This document shows positions 28,062 through 38,514 of a stretch of 41,965 nt of DNA, in pieces (the first letter of the stretch is position 1; each line of letters opens with the position of its first letter). The position numbers and the translations under genes were made by a program. The notes under the pieces were generated by a model, which was given only the letters and a program-made list of their open reading frames with translations, ran no database searches and had not been told where the DNA came from. The DNA comes from Ralstonia sp. TCR112 (GTDB lineage: Bacteria; Pseudomonadota; Gammaproteobacteria; Burkholderiales; Burkholderiaceae). The stretch covers positions 1 to 41,965 of the forward strand of contig NZ_VOSS01000049.1 in assembly GCF_007997035.1 (NCBI RefSeq), in the 5' to 3' direction.

Positions 28062-28322
28062 ATGACCCGTACAACCGAGTACCGAGGCTTCGAAATTCAT
28101 CTGCAATTGATTGGGACGCAGAAGGACATGTTCGATCTGTGGTTCAGCATCGACGGCCCCATGAAGCCGCCTGGTGTCGCTGCGATAGGCAAGCGCATCA
28201 AGGTCCACGGCAGCCCTTTTTCTCGACGCTGGGCGCACCTGATTGGCGAACTGGCAGGCCGCGCCGCAGTAGACGTGATTCTCGGCCCAGAAGAGGAGTC
28301 TCCCGCGACGGACGAGCGATAA
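28062..28322 (+). CDS. Small hypothetical protein with YRGFEI start motif
   Basis: An 86-aa protein starting MTRTTEYRGFEIHLQ. Together with the 94-aa product at 29306-29590 (CQYKGYDVYPL) it belongs to a loose group of small proteins with an N-terminal Y-x-G-F/Y strand seen in stress clusters. GGAGG precedes the ATG. Function unknown. It converges with the transglutaminase-like gene, 17 bp apart. Confidence 0.6.
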   Translation: MTRTTEYRGFEIHLQLIGTQKDMFDLWFSIDGPMKPPGVAAIGKRIKVHGSPFSRRWAHLIGELAGRAAVDVILGPEEESPATDER

Positions 28323-28339
28323 GTCGCCACATCCACCTC

Positions 28340-29200
28340 TCACCACGTACTGATTCCTTGGACAGTGTCAATTGGCATGCTGGTTTTCAGATCCGCGTTC
28401 TCAAGGGCCTGAACTTCCACGATCGGCCGCGACAATTTGACGTTACCAAACACCAGGGCAATGGGCACGTCCGCCGCATCGCGTCCGGTACCGATTCGCA
28501 GAAGCCCCATGGGCACCGCCGCCTGCGAGGGGTCGACCAGATACCATTGGTTTCCCAGAAAAACCTCCACGAAGGCGTGGAAGTCAGGCAATCCCAGCGA
28601 TGGATCGGCACCATAGTCGAGACTGGTTGCGAAGCGCGCCGGTATGCTCAGCGCGCGGCACAATGCAATCATCAAGTGCGCATAGTCGCGGCACACGCCC
28701 TTTCGCTCCACGAGCGTGCCGACCGCAGACGTTCGCTCGCTCGTTGACTGCGGTACAAATCGCACGTAACGACAGACCCAGTCACGAATCCGGATAACCA
28801 GCGGATAGCCACGTTGGCAGCCGCCAAATTCCTGCTGCGCAAACTCCATGAGCCGGTCCGACTCGCAATAGCGACTAGGGGTCAAGAATGGGACAACGTA
28901 CAGCGGTAAATCCGCAATAGGGACTTCGTGCAGCAGTTCGGCGGGCGTCAATAGGTGTTCTATGTCCACCGTCGCTTCATAGGTCAAGGTGAAGTTGCCC
29001 CGAGGCGCCCGTACACGCAAACGGCGATTGCGCAAGGTCGGTTCGGTATGAGGCACGGTCGACATCGCCGGCGTCAGATGCAGTGACTCGGCGACGATCG
29101 TCTGGCGAGACGTCTTCGCGGCGTGAACATTAAAAATGAAATCCGCAGTTGGATCACGTACCTCATAGGCCAAGCGGACTGAGTAGCGCATGCGAACCAT
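28340..29200 (-). CDS. Transglutaminase-like cysteine peptidase family protein
   Basis: A 286-aa protein with an N-terminal beta-rich domain (about 1-115) and a transglutaminase core: Cys in RKGVCRDYAHL, His in LPDFHAFVEVFL and Asp in WYLVDPSQ form the catalytic triad. Bacterial members may be peptidases or amide-forming enzymes; no signal peptide is seen, so it is probably cytoplasmic. AGGAGGG precedes the ATG at 29200, ten codons inside the longest open frame. Confidence 0.86.
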   Translation of the reverse strand: MVRMRYSVRLAYEVRDPTADFIFNVHAAKTSRQTIVAESLHLTPAMSTVPHTEPTLRNRRLRVRAPRGNFTLTYEATVDIEHLLTPAELLHEVPIADLPLYVVPFLTPSRYCESDRLMEFAQQEFGGCQRGYPLVIRIRDWVCRYVRFVPQSTSERTSAVGTLVERKGVCRDYAHLMIALCRALSIPARFATSLDYGADPSLGLPDFHAFVEVFLGNQWYLVDPSQAAVPMGLLRIGTGRDAADVPIALVFGNVKLSRPIVEVQALENADLKTSMPIDTVQGISTW

Positions 29201-29305
29201 ACGACCCTCCTGTAGCCCCCGGAGCCACATGGTTGTTGGAAAAAAAGTGATGGGTGAATAGCCGCGTCGCGGAGTCCCGACCGTTGCCCAAAAACTGGTG
29301 GGCGA

Positions 29306-29590
29306 TCACGCGAAGGCCATGGACTGAACGGGAACGAAGCCGTTGATGATCTCTTCAGCGCCCTTCATGGCGGCACGCTTGGCCGTACCGATGCTCTCCC
29401 ATGGTTCACCGCTCAGGCGAAAAATACGGGAATGCGCCGCATCCGGAAATGCGCCTTCGAGGCAGATCATCACAGAGGCGCTGTATGACCGATCTGGACG
29501 ACGCTCGTGCCATTCCCGAGGCGGGTCAAACAGGTAGATCAAGGGATAAACGTCGTACCCCTTGTATTGGCAAGTCGGATAGGCATCCAT
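29306..29590 (-). CDS. Small hypothetical protein with YKGYDV start motif
   Basis: A 94-aa protein beginning MDAYPTCQYKGYDVYPL and ending with FRLSGEPWESIGTAKRAAMK, an ending often seen in small stress-cluster proteins of the Y-x-G-F/Y group. GGAGA precedes the ATG at 29590. Function unknown. The duplicated block starts about 25 bp upstream. Confidence 0.6.
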   Translation of the reverse strand: MDAYPTCQYKGYDVYPLIYLFDPPREWHERRPDRSYSASVMICLEGAFPDAAHSRIFRLSGEPWESIGTAKRAAMKGAEEIINGFVPVQSMAFA

Positions 29591-29876
29591 GGCGATCTCC
29601 GTTGGAGGGGGCACCCGTGCGGCAATAGGCATGTGTCGCGCGAATGTCCCAAGAACCAAGATCCTTGATCGCTGGGAAGGTGTCGGTACGGCAGCAGACG
29701 CATTGATCGCGTGGTCTGCTCCGATGTGTTTGTGCATGACGGGGCGGTGCAACAGCTTCGATCTAAGGGACCAACAACCGACCAACTTCTGTACGGTACC
29801 GAGCCGACAGGTCCTCACCAGCAAACTACGTTGGAATCACAAATAACAGTGAACCGGCACGTTCCGGCATACCAGG

Positions 29877-30113
29877 GTGACCGCAACGAGGATCTCCATA
29901 ATTAGCTCGCTTGACCTGCCCAACGGAGCACTCGAAGTGCGCACGACGCAGCGTAGTGACCGGCGATGGTTTTCCGAATATCGCTTCACGCCCAATGATG
30001 GACGTGCCACAGGCTGGGCAGGGGCCGCTATCCCGGAAGGATCCATTTCCTCTGGCATCGCATTCAGCGCTGGGATACGACCGGGGCAACAGTGCGCTGA
30101 GTTTGCGCGCTGA
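29877..30113 (+). pseudogene. Small duplicated protein, copy B, start codon lost
   Basis: Encodes EVRTTQRSDRRWFSEYRFTP and AIPEGSISSGIAFSAG, clearly homologous to the gene at 25303-25518. The position of the copy-A ATG reads ATA here, so translation would need the GTG at 29877 (78 aa) or a rare start. The frame is otherwise intact. Either a recently silenced copy or a gene with a shifted start. Confidence 0.5.
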
Positions 30114-30206
30114 AGCAGGCAGTGCCATTGAGGGAGGCACGGCGCCAACCCATTGCAAGAGGTCAGCGTCGAGATGCGCACAATGTGTTTGCGTGTCGAT
30201 GCCTAC

Positions 30207-30297
30207 AATGATAGGAACATCGCCATGGCGTCAGCGCCCATGATCGATGTGGCAGTCCAGTCCAGGACAATCCTGAGCCGGCTCGCGGTGTAGATCC
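30207..30297 (-). pseudogene. 3' remnant of a second NRAMP-related gene
   Basis: The minus strand reads GIYTASRLRIVLDWTATS then IMGADAMAMFLSL, matching the last residues of the transporter at 25603-26889 (PYTASRPMIVLGWTATA and IMGAAAMAMFL). Only about 28 codons survive; upstream sequence is replaced by the gene at 30319. This shows that the duplication once included a complete transporter gene. Confidence 0.75.
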
Positions 30298-30318
30298 CCA
30301 TCCTAGCGAGGGACGAAT

Positions 30319-30783
30319 ATGAGCTCTTATGACAAGCTTGACGCAGCAATGAATGCGTTCGACAAGCGCAAGGCCGAAGAGAAGGAAGACGCTGCCGACA
30401 AGCAGATCGCAGTGGAAAAATTTCGGACCGATTTCGCGGCGTTCCGAATGAAGACAGCGCATCCCGTCTTTGAAGACATCGGCGCCCATCTGCAGAAACG
30501 CGGCCATGGCTTCAAAGTCGAAATGACGGCACTGAGCACGACGCTCCATGTTTTTCCCGCCGGCAGGGAGGCACAGGAGTATGACTCAGGGCACGCCAAC
30601 CAATACCCCAAGATCACGTTGATAGGCGACGCGCTCGACCAAAAAGTTCACGTGCACATGGTGGTTTCCAACCGTAGCGGAACGGCGTCAACCTCTGAGA
30701 TCACCCTTGATCTGAGCGACCTGACTGCGAATTCTTTGCGCGATCTGATCGTGGAGTGCCTTGCGAAATCCTTTGCGGGCTGA
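30319..30783 (+). CDS. Hypothetical protein, coiled-coil N terminus
   Basis: A 154-aa soluble protein. The first 45 residues are a charged helix (MNAFDKRKAEEKEDAADKQ), followed by an alpha/beta region with VHVHMVVSNRSGT and SLRDLIVECLAKSF. I recognise no family. A GAGGGA-like site precedes the ATG. It is the last clear gene before the right end of the transposon. Confidence 0.62.
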   Translation: MSSYDKLDAAMNAFDKRKAEEKEDAADKQIAVEKFRTDFAAFRMKTAHPVFEDIGAHLQKRGHGFKVEMTALSTTLHVFPAGREAQEYDSGHANQYPKITLIGDALDQKVHVHMVVSNRSGTASTSEITLDLSDLTANSLRDLIVECLAKSFAG

Positions 30784-31408
30784 CTGCTCGATCGCAGCCC
30801 ATGGTGGTGGAGCTAGGCCCTTACAACGCCAACACACACAGCATCACGAATATTTGGCCCGCAGGCCAAGGCGACCATACACCCGCCGTGGTGGATTTGC
30901 CTGGCCGAGGCTTGGGGGCGCTGCCATATGCATAGTCGCAGACTCCTGGAAAGCTCTGACAGGCCGGGATGTGGTGCGTCGCGCGTGGCGCGCCAACGCG
31001 CCTCCACAATTCTGCCCCCGCAACCCACACGAGTTCCGAAGCCTGGATTGCGGTGTCCTTGCCAAGCGGAGTCCGAAAGCTGATGGATTGGCGGAGCTTT
31101 CCCGGAGCAGAACATCCGTGTCAAGCCTGAACCTCATACGGAGCAAGCGTCGACAAGCGTTGATCGATCATGGCGCAGCCAACGGTAAAGTGATACAGGC
31201 TTTGCCATGCGTGATCCTTGATGTCGAGCACGGCATGCATTTGGATATCGCGTTGCCAAGCTTGTCGAGCTAGGTTACAGGCGGCCATGGAGGGTTGCCA
31301 GTGTCGAGTCCCGGCGCGAGCGCGAAGCCTGTACTAGCACGAGCGAAGCAAGCCGGAATGGCCCAGCATTGACACCGCAACACGATCTACGCCATCCAGT
31401 TCAGCAAA
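30784..31408. other. Non-coding right subterminal region
   Basis: About 625 bp between the last cargo gene and the TnsB-type sites. Open frames on both strands are low in protein-like features. I see no RNA gene or repeat shared with the left end here. Confidence 0.55.
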
Positions 31409-31489
31409 CTTCGCTATTTTTTCTAACTTACTTCGCTATTTTCTCTAAGCAAGATAGCGTTTTTTCTAATTTTCTTCGCTATGGCGACA
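31409..31489. repeat. Transposon right end with TnsB-type sites
   Basis: Reading inward from the terminus (minus strand), TGTCGCCATAGCGAAG is followed by a variant site and two good sites (31431-31447 and 31409-31425, plus strand CTTCGCTATTTTCTCTA and CTTCGCTATTTTTTCTA), 22 bp apart. The 22-bp block at 31462-31483 is the reverse complement of 4487-4508. The right end carries more sites than the left, the asymmetry seen in Tn7. Confidence 0.88.
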
Positions 31490-31494
31490 GACGG
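31490..31494. repeat. Right target-site duplication (GACGG)
   Basis: Exact copy of 4476-4480, directly after the ACA terminus of the element. Confidence 0.9.
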
Positions 31495-31521
31495 CCCGCT
31501 CAGGGCTCGGGGATCAGTGAA

Positions 31522-32460
31522 TCAGCGGCGTGGGCGGCAACAGCTTGATGCCGGGCAGTCGCATTGCGCGACCGCCTTGGCCACCGCTTCGATCGCGGCG
31601 ATGCGGGTGAAACTCTTGCGCCAGGCCAGCACAACGCGGCGGTCGGGCACCGGCTCCTGAAATGGCACGTACGTCAGCAGATCATTGGCGGCGGGCTGCA
31701 TGTTCGGCACCGACGTACGCGGCAGCACGGTAATGCCCACGCCGCTGGCCACCATATGCCGGATCGTTTCCAGCGACGAACCCTCGAAGGTTTTCTGGAT
31801 GCCGTCTGCGTTCTGCGAGAAGCGCGACAGCTCCGGGCACACGCCCAGCACGTGGTCGCGGAAGCAATGGCCGTTGCCGAGCAGCAGCATGGTCTGCTGC
31901 TTGAGCGCCTCCGGGTCTACCGACGACGCCTTCGCCAGCTCGTGGCCGCGCGGCACCGCCACGACAAAGGGCTCGTCATACAGCGGCACCGTCATGAGGC
32001 CGGCTTCGGGAAACGGCTCGGCCATGATGGCGCAGTCGATCTCGCCTTGCTTGAGCAGCTCCACCAGCCGCACGGTGAAGTTCTCCTGCAGCATCAGCGG
32101 CATCTGCGGGACGGTGTCGATCATCTGCTTGACCAGCGCCGGCAGCAAGTACGGGCCGATCGTATAAATCACCCCGAGCCGCAGCGGCCCGGCCAGCGGG
32201 TCCATCCCCTGCTTGGCGATCTCGCGGATCGCCATCGTCTGCTCGAGCACGCGCTGCGCCTGGGTGACGATCTGCTCGCCGACGGGCGTGACGCTCACTT
32301 CCGACGCGCCGCGCTCGAAGATCTGCACGGCCAGTTCGTCTTCCAGCTTCTTGATGGCGACCGACAGCGTCGGTTGCGAGACGAAGCAGGCCTCGGCGGC
32401 ACGCCCAAAGTGGCGTTCCCGGGCGACGGCGACGATGTATTTGAGTTCGGTGAGCGTCAT
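31522..32460 (-). CDS. oxyR: Peroxide-sensing LysR regulator OxyR (C terminus altered)
   Basis: A 312-aa LysR-type regulator. The N-terminal helix-turn-helix (RHFGRAAEACFVSQPTLSVAIKK) and the redox pair Cys199 and Cys208 in GHCFRDHVLGVCPEL identify it as OxyR, which oxidation turns into an activator of katG, dps and others. The ATG at 32460 fits the family. The last residues, CDCPASSCCRPRR, are not OxyR-like; adding one base near 31558 would give CDLPGIKLLPPTPLIH with a stop at 31514-31516, so a 1-nt deletion is likely. The core domains are unaffected. The 3' end faces the right end of the transposon, 27 bp from the duplication. Confidence 0.93.
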   Translation of the reverse strand: MTLTELKYIVAVARERHFGRAAEACFVSQPTLSVAIKKLEDELAVQIFERGASEVSVTPVGEQIVTQAQRVLEQTMAIREIAKQGMDPLAGPLRLGVIYTIGPYLLPALVKQMIDTVPQMPLMLQENFTVRLVELLKQGEIDCAIMAEPFPEAGLMTVPLYDEPFVVAVPRGHELAKASSVDPEALKQQTMLLLGNGHCFRDHVLGVCPELSRFSQNADGIQKTFEGSSLETIRHMVASGVGITVLPRTSVPNMQPAANDLLTYVPFQEPVPDRRVVLAWRKSFTRIAAIEAVAKAVAQCDCPASSCCRPRR

Positions 32461-32612
32461 GACGATCAATCGGCTTGGGGATATCGATAGATTTTACCAA
32501 GGGACGTGCGATGTTGCTTGCGCTTCGAACGGGTGCCCGGCATTGACAACGCTGCCAGTCACCCCATCTTCCGTGGACACGTCTCACCAAGACCCAAAGG
32601 AGCCGCCCCAGC

Positions 32613-33782
32613 ATGCGTGACGAACCTAACGGCAGCCGATCCCTGCCCCGCGGCAGGCGCCGCTTTCTGACGACGGTCGTGGCGCTGATGGCAGCGCTGC
32701 ACCTCTACATCGGATGGCGGCTGCTGCCGGATCTGGGCTGGAATGGCACCGGCTGGGCTGCGGGCATCATCTTTCTGCTCATATCGACGGTGATGATTCC
32801 TACCGGGATGGCGGCGCGCTTCGTGATCCGGCCCATCTCGCTGGCGGACCGCGTCACCTGGTTTGGCGCGTTGCTGATGGGCCTGTTCTCGTCGCTGCTG
32901 GTGCTGACGCTGCTGCGCGACATCGCGCTGATCGTGCTTCCACACGCCTATCGCCACGATTCGGCCCTGCTTGTCGTCGGCCTCACCGTGCTGGTGACCG
33001 TGATCGGCTATATCAACGCGCGCCGCATTCCGCGCGTGGCGCGGGTGACGGTGCCCATCGCAGGCCTGCCGGCGGCGCTGCACGGTTTCACCATCGCGCA
33101 GATCACCGACCTGCATGTCGGCCCCACCATCAAGCGCGCCTATGTGGCTGGCGTGGTCGAACGGCTCAATGCATTGCAGCCCGATGTGATTGCCGTGACG
33201 GGCGATCTGGTGGACGGCGAGGTGGAAGTGCTGCGTCCACACATCGCGCCGCTTGCCGGCATGTCGGCAAGGCACGGCGTTTTTGCGGTGACCGGCAATC
33301 ACGAGTACTACTCGGGCGTCGGACCGTGGGTGTCGGAGTTCGAGCGGCTCGGCATGCGGGTCTTGATGAACGAGCATGCGGTGCTGGAACACGACGGCGC
33401 GCCGCTGGTGATTGCGGGCGTGACCGATTTCAGCGCAGGCAAGTTCGACGCTGCGCACACGAGCGATCCGGCCCGGGCGTTGGCAGGGTCGCCGCCTGGG
33501 GTGACGCCGACCGTCCTGCTCGCGCACCAACCCCGCACCGCTCCCGCCGCTGCGGAGGCCGGCTTCGACCTGCAGCTTTCTGGGCACACCCATGGCGGCC
33601 AGTTCTGGCCATGGAGCCTCTTTGTCCCGCTGCAGCAGCCTTTTACGGCGGGATTACACAGGCTGGGACGCCTGTGGATCTACACCAGCCGCGGCACCGG
33701 ATATTGGGGCCCGCCCAAGCGATTCGGTGCGCCGTCGGAAATCACGCTGCTGCGTCTGGAGCCGGCCGTCGGCCAAACCTGA
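32613..33782 (+). CDS. Membrane-anchored metallophosphoesterase (YkuE/YaeI type)
   Basis: A 389-aa protein with four N-terminal membrane segments (about 18-140) and a C-terminal phosphoesterase domain: DLH in ITDLHVGP, GDLVDG, GNHEYYSG, LLAHQP and GHTHGGQFWP supply the metal ligands. Relatives hydrolyse lipid or nucleotide phosphoesters at the membrane; the substrate is unknown. AAAGGAG precedes the ATG at 32613. It is divergent from oxyR, with a 150-bp shared promoter region. Confidence 0.88.
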   Translation: MRDEPNGSRSLPRGRRRFLTTVVALMAALHLYIGWRLLPDLGWNGTGWAAGIIFLLISTVMIPTGMAARFVIRPISLADRVTWFGALLMGLFSSLLVLTLLRDIALIVLPHAYRHDSALLVVGLTVLVTVIGYINARRIPRVARVTVPIAGLPAALHGFTIAQITDLHVGPTIKRAYVAGVVERLNALQPDVIAVTGDLVDGEVEVLRPHIAPLAGMSARHGVFAVTGNHEYYSGVGPWVSEFERLGMRVLMNEHAVLEHDGAPLVIAGVTDFSAGKFDAAHTSDPARALAGSPPGVTPTVLLAHQPRTAPAAAEAGFDLQLSGHTHGGQFWPWSLFVPLQQPFTAGLHRLGRLWIYTSRGTGYWGPPKRFGAPSEITLLRLEPAVGQT

Positions 33783-33902
33783 GAACTGATATCCGACGAA
33801 GAAAACGTTCAGTTGACGGAGGTCCCCGCACTGATGGACCAGGCCGATCGTGCGGTGTATACCGCCAAGCGCTTACGCAAGCAGGCTCGGCTAGCGCACT
33901 AA
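33783..33902 (+). pseudogene. C-terminal remnant of a GGDEF-domain gene
   Basis: Directly after the phosphoesterase stop, an open frame without a start reads ELISDEENVQLTEVPALM then DQADRAVYTAKRLRKQARLA and stops at 33902. A-D-x-A-x-Y-x-A-K-R is the conserved end of GGDEF diguanylate cyclase domains. Only about 39 codons are left, so it is a fragment of a lost gene. Confidence 0.55.
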
Positions 33903-33922
33903 AAAGCCGTGCGCCGCCGGTC

Positions 33923-36070
33923 TTAGACGCGCAGGTAGTGCTCGCGCTCGCCCAGCCAGCGCTTAAGGTGGGTGTCCACGGCTTCAGGAAAGCGCGCGAG
34001 CATCTCGTCTGCAGCGCCCTGCGCAAATTCGACGAGCCACGCATCGTGGTTCAGATCGGCAAAACGCAGCATCGCTTCGCCTGATTGCCGCGCGCCGAGG
34101 AATTCACCGGGCCCGCGGATCTCCAGGTCGCGCCGGGCGATTTCGAAACCATCGGTGGTCTCGCGCATGGTTTGCAGGCGCTGCTTGGCCGTCGGCGACA
34201 GCGGCGCCTGATACAGCAGCACACAGACCGATTCCGCAGTGCCGCGTCCCACCCGCCCGCGTAGCTGGTGCAGCTGCGCAAGGCCAAAGCGCTCGGCGTG
34301 CTCGATCACCATCAGCGAGGCATTGGGCACATCCACACCCACTTCGATGACGGTGGTGGCGACCAGCACGTGCAGGTCGCCGCCGGCGAAGGCGCTCATC
34401 ACGGCGGCCTTCTCGGCGGATGGCAGGCGTCCGTGTACAAGGCCCACTTTTAGGCCTTGCAGACTTTGCGAGAGCGTCTCGAAGGTTTCAACGGCGGTCT
34501 GCAGTTGCAGCGCTTCGCTTTCCTCGATCAGCGGGCAAACCCAGTAGACCTGTCGCCCCTCGCGTGCGGCGGCGTAGATGCGTTCAATCACTTCGTCGCG
34601 CCGCGCATCGTTGACCAGGCGGGTGACGATGGGCGTACGGCCGGGCGGCAACTCGTCGATCGCCGAGACGTCGAGGTCGGCGTAGTACGTCATTGCGAGC
34701 GTGCGCGGGATCGGCGTGGCGGACATCATCAGCTGGTGCGGCACCTGGGCGTTGGCGGCAGGTGCATCGCCGTTGCTTGCCTTGCCGCGCAAAGCCAGGC
34801 GCTGCGCGACGCCAAAGCGATGCTGCTCATCCACCACCGCCAGGCCCAGCCGCGCGAACGTGACCGCATCCTGGATCAGCGCGTGCGTACCGATCACGAG
34901 TTGCGCCGTGCCGCCCGCCACGCGTGCGGCCGCCTCGTCCTTCTGCTTGCGCTTGAGGCTGCCGGCCAGCCAGACGATGTCGACGCCCAGCGGTTCGAGC
35001 CACGCAGAAAGCTTGCGATAGTGCTGCTCGGCCAGCAGTTCGGTCGGCGCCATCAGCGCAGCCTGCCAGCCGGCATCGATGGCCTGGCAGGCCGCCAGCG
35101 CGGCGATGACGGTCTTGCCGCTGCCCACGTCGCCCTGCAGCAACCGCTGCATCGGGTACGGGTGCGCGAGGTCGGCGCGAATCTCTTCCCACACGCGGGC
35201 CTGGGCGCCGGTCAGCTTGAACGGCAGCGCTTTCATGAAGCGCGCGAGCAGCCCATCCTTGCCGCTGCCGCGCAGGACGGGCGCGTTGCGCATGCGGCGC
35301 GCGGCCTGCGCACGCTTGAGCGAGAGCTGCTGGGAGAGCAGCTCATCAAACTTGATGCGCAGCCACGCCGGGTGCGTGCGCTCGACGAGGCTGTGCTCAT
35401 CGACATCGGGCGTCGGCTGATGCAGCAGGCGCACGGCATCGGCCGGCGTCATCAGCTTGAGCGGCGCGAGCGGGCCGGTGACGAGGCTGTTCGGCAGCGT
35501 TTCCGGCAGCGGCGTGCGCGTGAGCGCGTTCAGGATCGCTTTGCGCAGATAAGCCTGTGCGACGCCCGCCGTGCTCGGATAGACCGGCGTCAGGCGATCG
35601 GGCAGCGGTTCATCGTCCGCCACGGCGCGCACGGTCGGGTGCACCATCTCGGCGCCGAAAAAGCCGCCGCGCACTTCGCCGCGCACGCGCAAGCGCACGC
35701 CCTCGGCCATCTGCTTGACCTGGCTGCCGTAGAAATTCAGAAAACGCAGAACCAGTTCGCCCGAGTCATCGGCGATATGCACGACCAGCTGCCGGCGCGG
35801 CCGGAACGCCACTTCGTTGCGCGTGACCGTGCCCTCGACCTGCGCAGCCCACCCGGTGTTGGCGCGGGCTGTGGCCTCGGCAATGGTCAGCAGCGTGGTT
35901 TCATCCTCGTAGCGCATCGGCAGATGCAGGACGAGATCGACGTCGCGGTGCAGGCCAAGCTTGGCGAGTTTGTCTGCGGGGCGGGCCGCCTTGGCCGCTG
36001 CCTTGGCAGGCTGGTCCGTCGCGGTTGCGCGTTTTGGCTTCGGCGCCGGCGCAGTATCAGCGTCGGGCAT
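33923..36070 (-). CDS. recG: ATP-dependent DNA helicase RecG
   Basis: A 715-aa superfamily-2 helicase that remodels stalled replication forks and recombination intermediates. After an Ala/Lys/Pro-rich N-terminal extension come the wedge domain ([11 protein letters not shown], about 55-190) and the helicase motifs: [30 protein letters not shown], and [12 protein letters not shown]. The ATG at 36070 gives a protein of normal length; the frame is open for another 1.1 kb on the opposite strand of queA, which is not real coding. It is divergent from queA. In related bacteria recG and oxyR are neighbours, as here. Confidence 0.94.
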   Translation of the reverse strand: MPDADTAPAPKPKRATATDQPAKAAAKAARPADKLAKLGLHRDVDLVLHLPMRYEDETTLLTIAEATARANTGWAAQVEGTVTRNEVAFRPRRQLVVHIADDSGELVLRFLNFYGSQVKQMAEGVRLRVRGEVRGGFFGAEMVHPTVRAVADDEPLPDRLTPVYPSTAGVAQAYLRKAILNALTRTPLPETLPNSLVTGPLAPLKLMTPADAVRLLHQPTPDVDEHSLVERTHPAWLRIKFDELLSQQLSLKRAQAARRMRNAPVLRGSGKDGLLARFMKALPFKLTGAQARVWEEIRADLAHPYPMQRLLQGDVGSGKTVIAALAACQAIDAGWQAALMAPTELLAEQHYRKLSAWLEPLGVDIVWLAGSLKRKQKDEAAARVAGGTAQLVIGTHALIQDAVTFARLGLAVVDEQHRFGVAQRLALRGKASNGDAPAANAQVPHQLMMSATPIPRTLAMTYYADLDVSAIDELPPGRTPIVTRLVNDARRDEVIERIYAAAREGRQVYWVCPLIEESEALQLQTAVETFETLSQSLQGLKVGLVHGRLPSAEKAAVMSAFAGGDLHVLVATTVIEVGVDVPNASLMVIEHAERFGLAQLHQLRGRVGRGTAESVCVLLYQAPLSPTAKQRLQTMRETTDGFEIARRDLEIRGPGEFLGARQSGEAMLRFADLNHDAWLVEFAQGAADEMLARFPEAVDTHLKRWLGEREHYLRV

Positions 36071-36202
36071 AGGAGCAGCATCAGTGGCGGAACGGGCGCG
36101 AGGCGGCACAGGGCGTTTACAATGGCGAACTTTGCGGTTTCGCCCGATTGTACCGGCGCCCGCGACCATCACTTGGCGCAATCCACGTCTGCGCCACTTT
36201 TC
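36071..36202. promoter_or_regulatory. Divergent recG-queA intergenic region
   Basis: The 132-bp gap separates the divergent starts of recG and queA and must hold both promoters; no operator-like repeat stands out. Confidence 0.5.
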
Positions 36203-38409
<2,207 letters not shown>

Positions 38410-38514
38410 GCCGCCTTCGAAGGGCGCCGGGCGCGCCCATTTGCCGCAGCATCGCAATGGTAGAATGTCCGGTCCGATTTTTGACCGATTGACGAACCAT
38501 TACGGAGTTCTGAC

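Larger units (their letters stand above)
29615..30300. repeat. Diverged direct repeat, copy B
   Basis: Second copy of the block at 25014-25695. It includes the TGTACGGTACCG motif (29790-29807), a copy of the small gene whose ATG has become ATA, and a fragment of an NRAMP gene end. It is more decayed than copy A. Confidence 0.8.
4481..31489. mobile_element. 27-kb Tn7-like transposon between dps and oxyR
   Basis: The boundaries are set by inverted termini beginning TGT and ending ACA and by the 5-bp duplication GACGG. It encodes TnsA, TnsB, TnsC and TniQ homologues in one operon and a TnsE-like protein. TnsA plus a TnsB-type DDE transposase marks it as Tn7-like, cut-and-paste, and not Tn5053/Tn402-like (no TnsA, no resolvase seen). 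Unlike Tn7, the tns operon is internal: about 9 kb of cargo lies on the left and about 13.4 kb between tnsA and the right end. The core genes look intact, so the element may still be mobile. The pre-insertion site can be rebuilt by joining 4480 to 31495. Confidence 0.93.

Noticed and set aside
18600-30800. The known heat-resistance island (tLST) as identity of the right-hand cargo
   Set aside because: No ClpK/ClpG, small heat-shock protein or FtsH genes are present; only general stress and envelope genes.
30784-31280. Several 60-170-codon frames before the right end
   Set aside because: They overlap on both strands, lack ribosome binding sites and show no conserved features.
4481-31489. Classification as a Tn5053/Tn402-type element
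   Set aside because: A TnsA endonuclease gene is present, no resolvase or res site is seen, and the termini are not of the Tn402 type.
34457-36202. Very long N-terminal extension of the queA frame
   Set aside because: The extension lies opposite recG and has no family resemblance; QueA proteins begin at the ATG at 36203.
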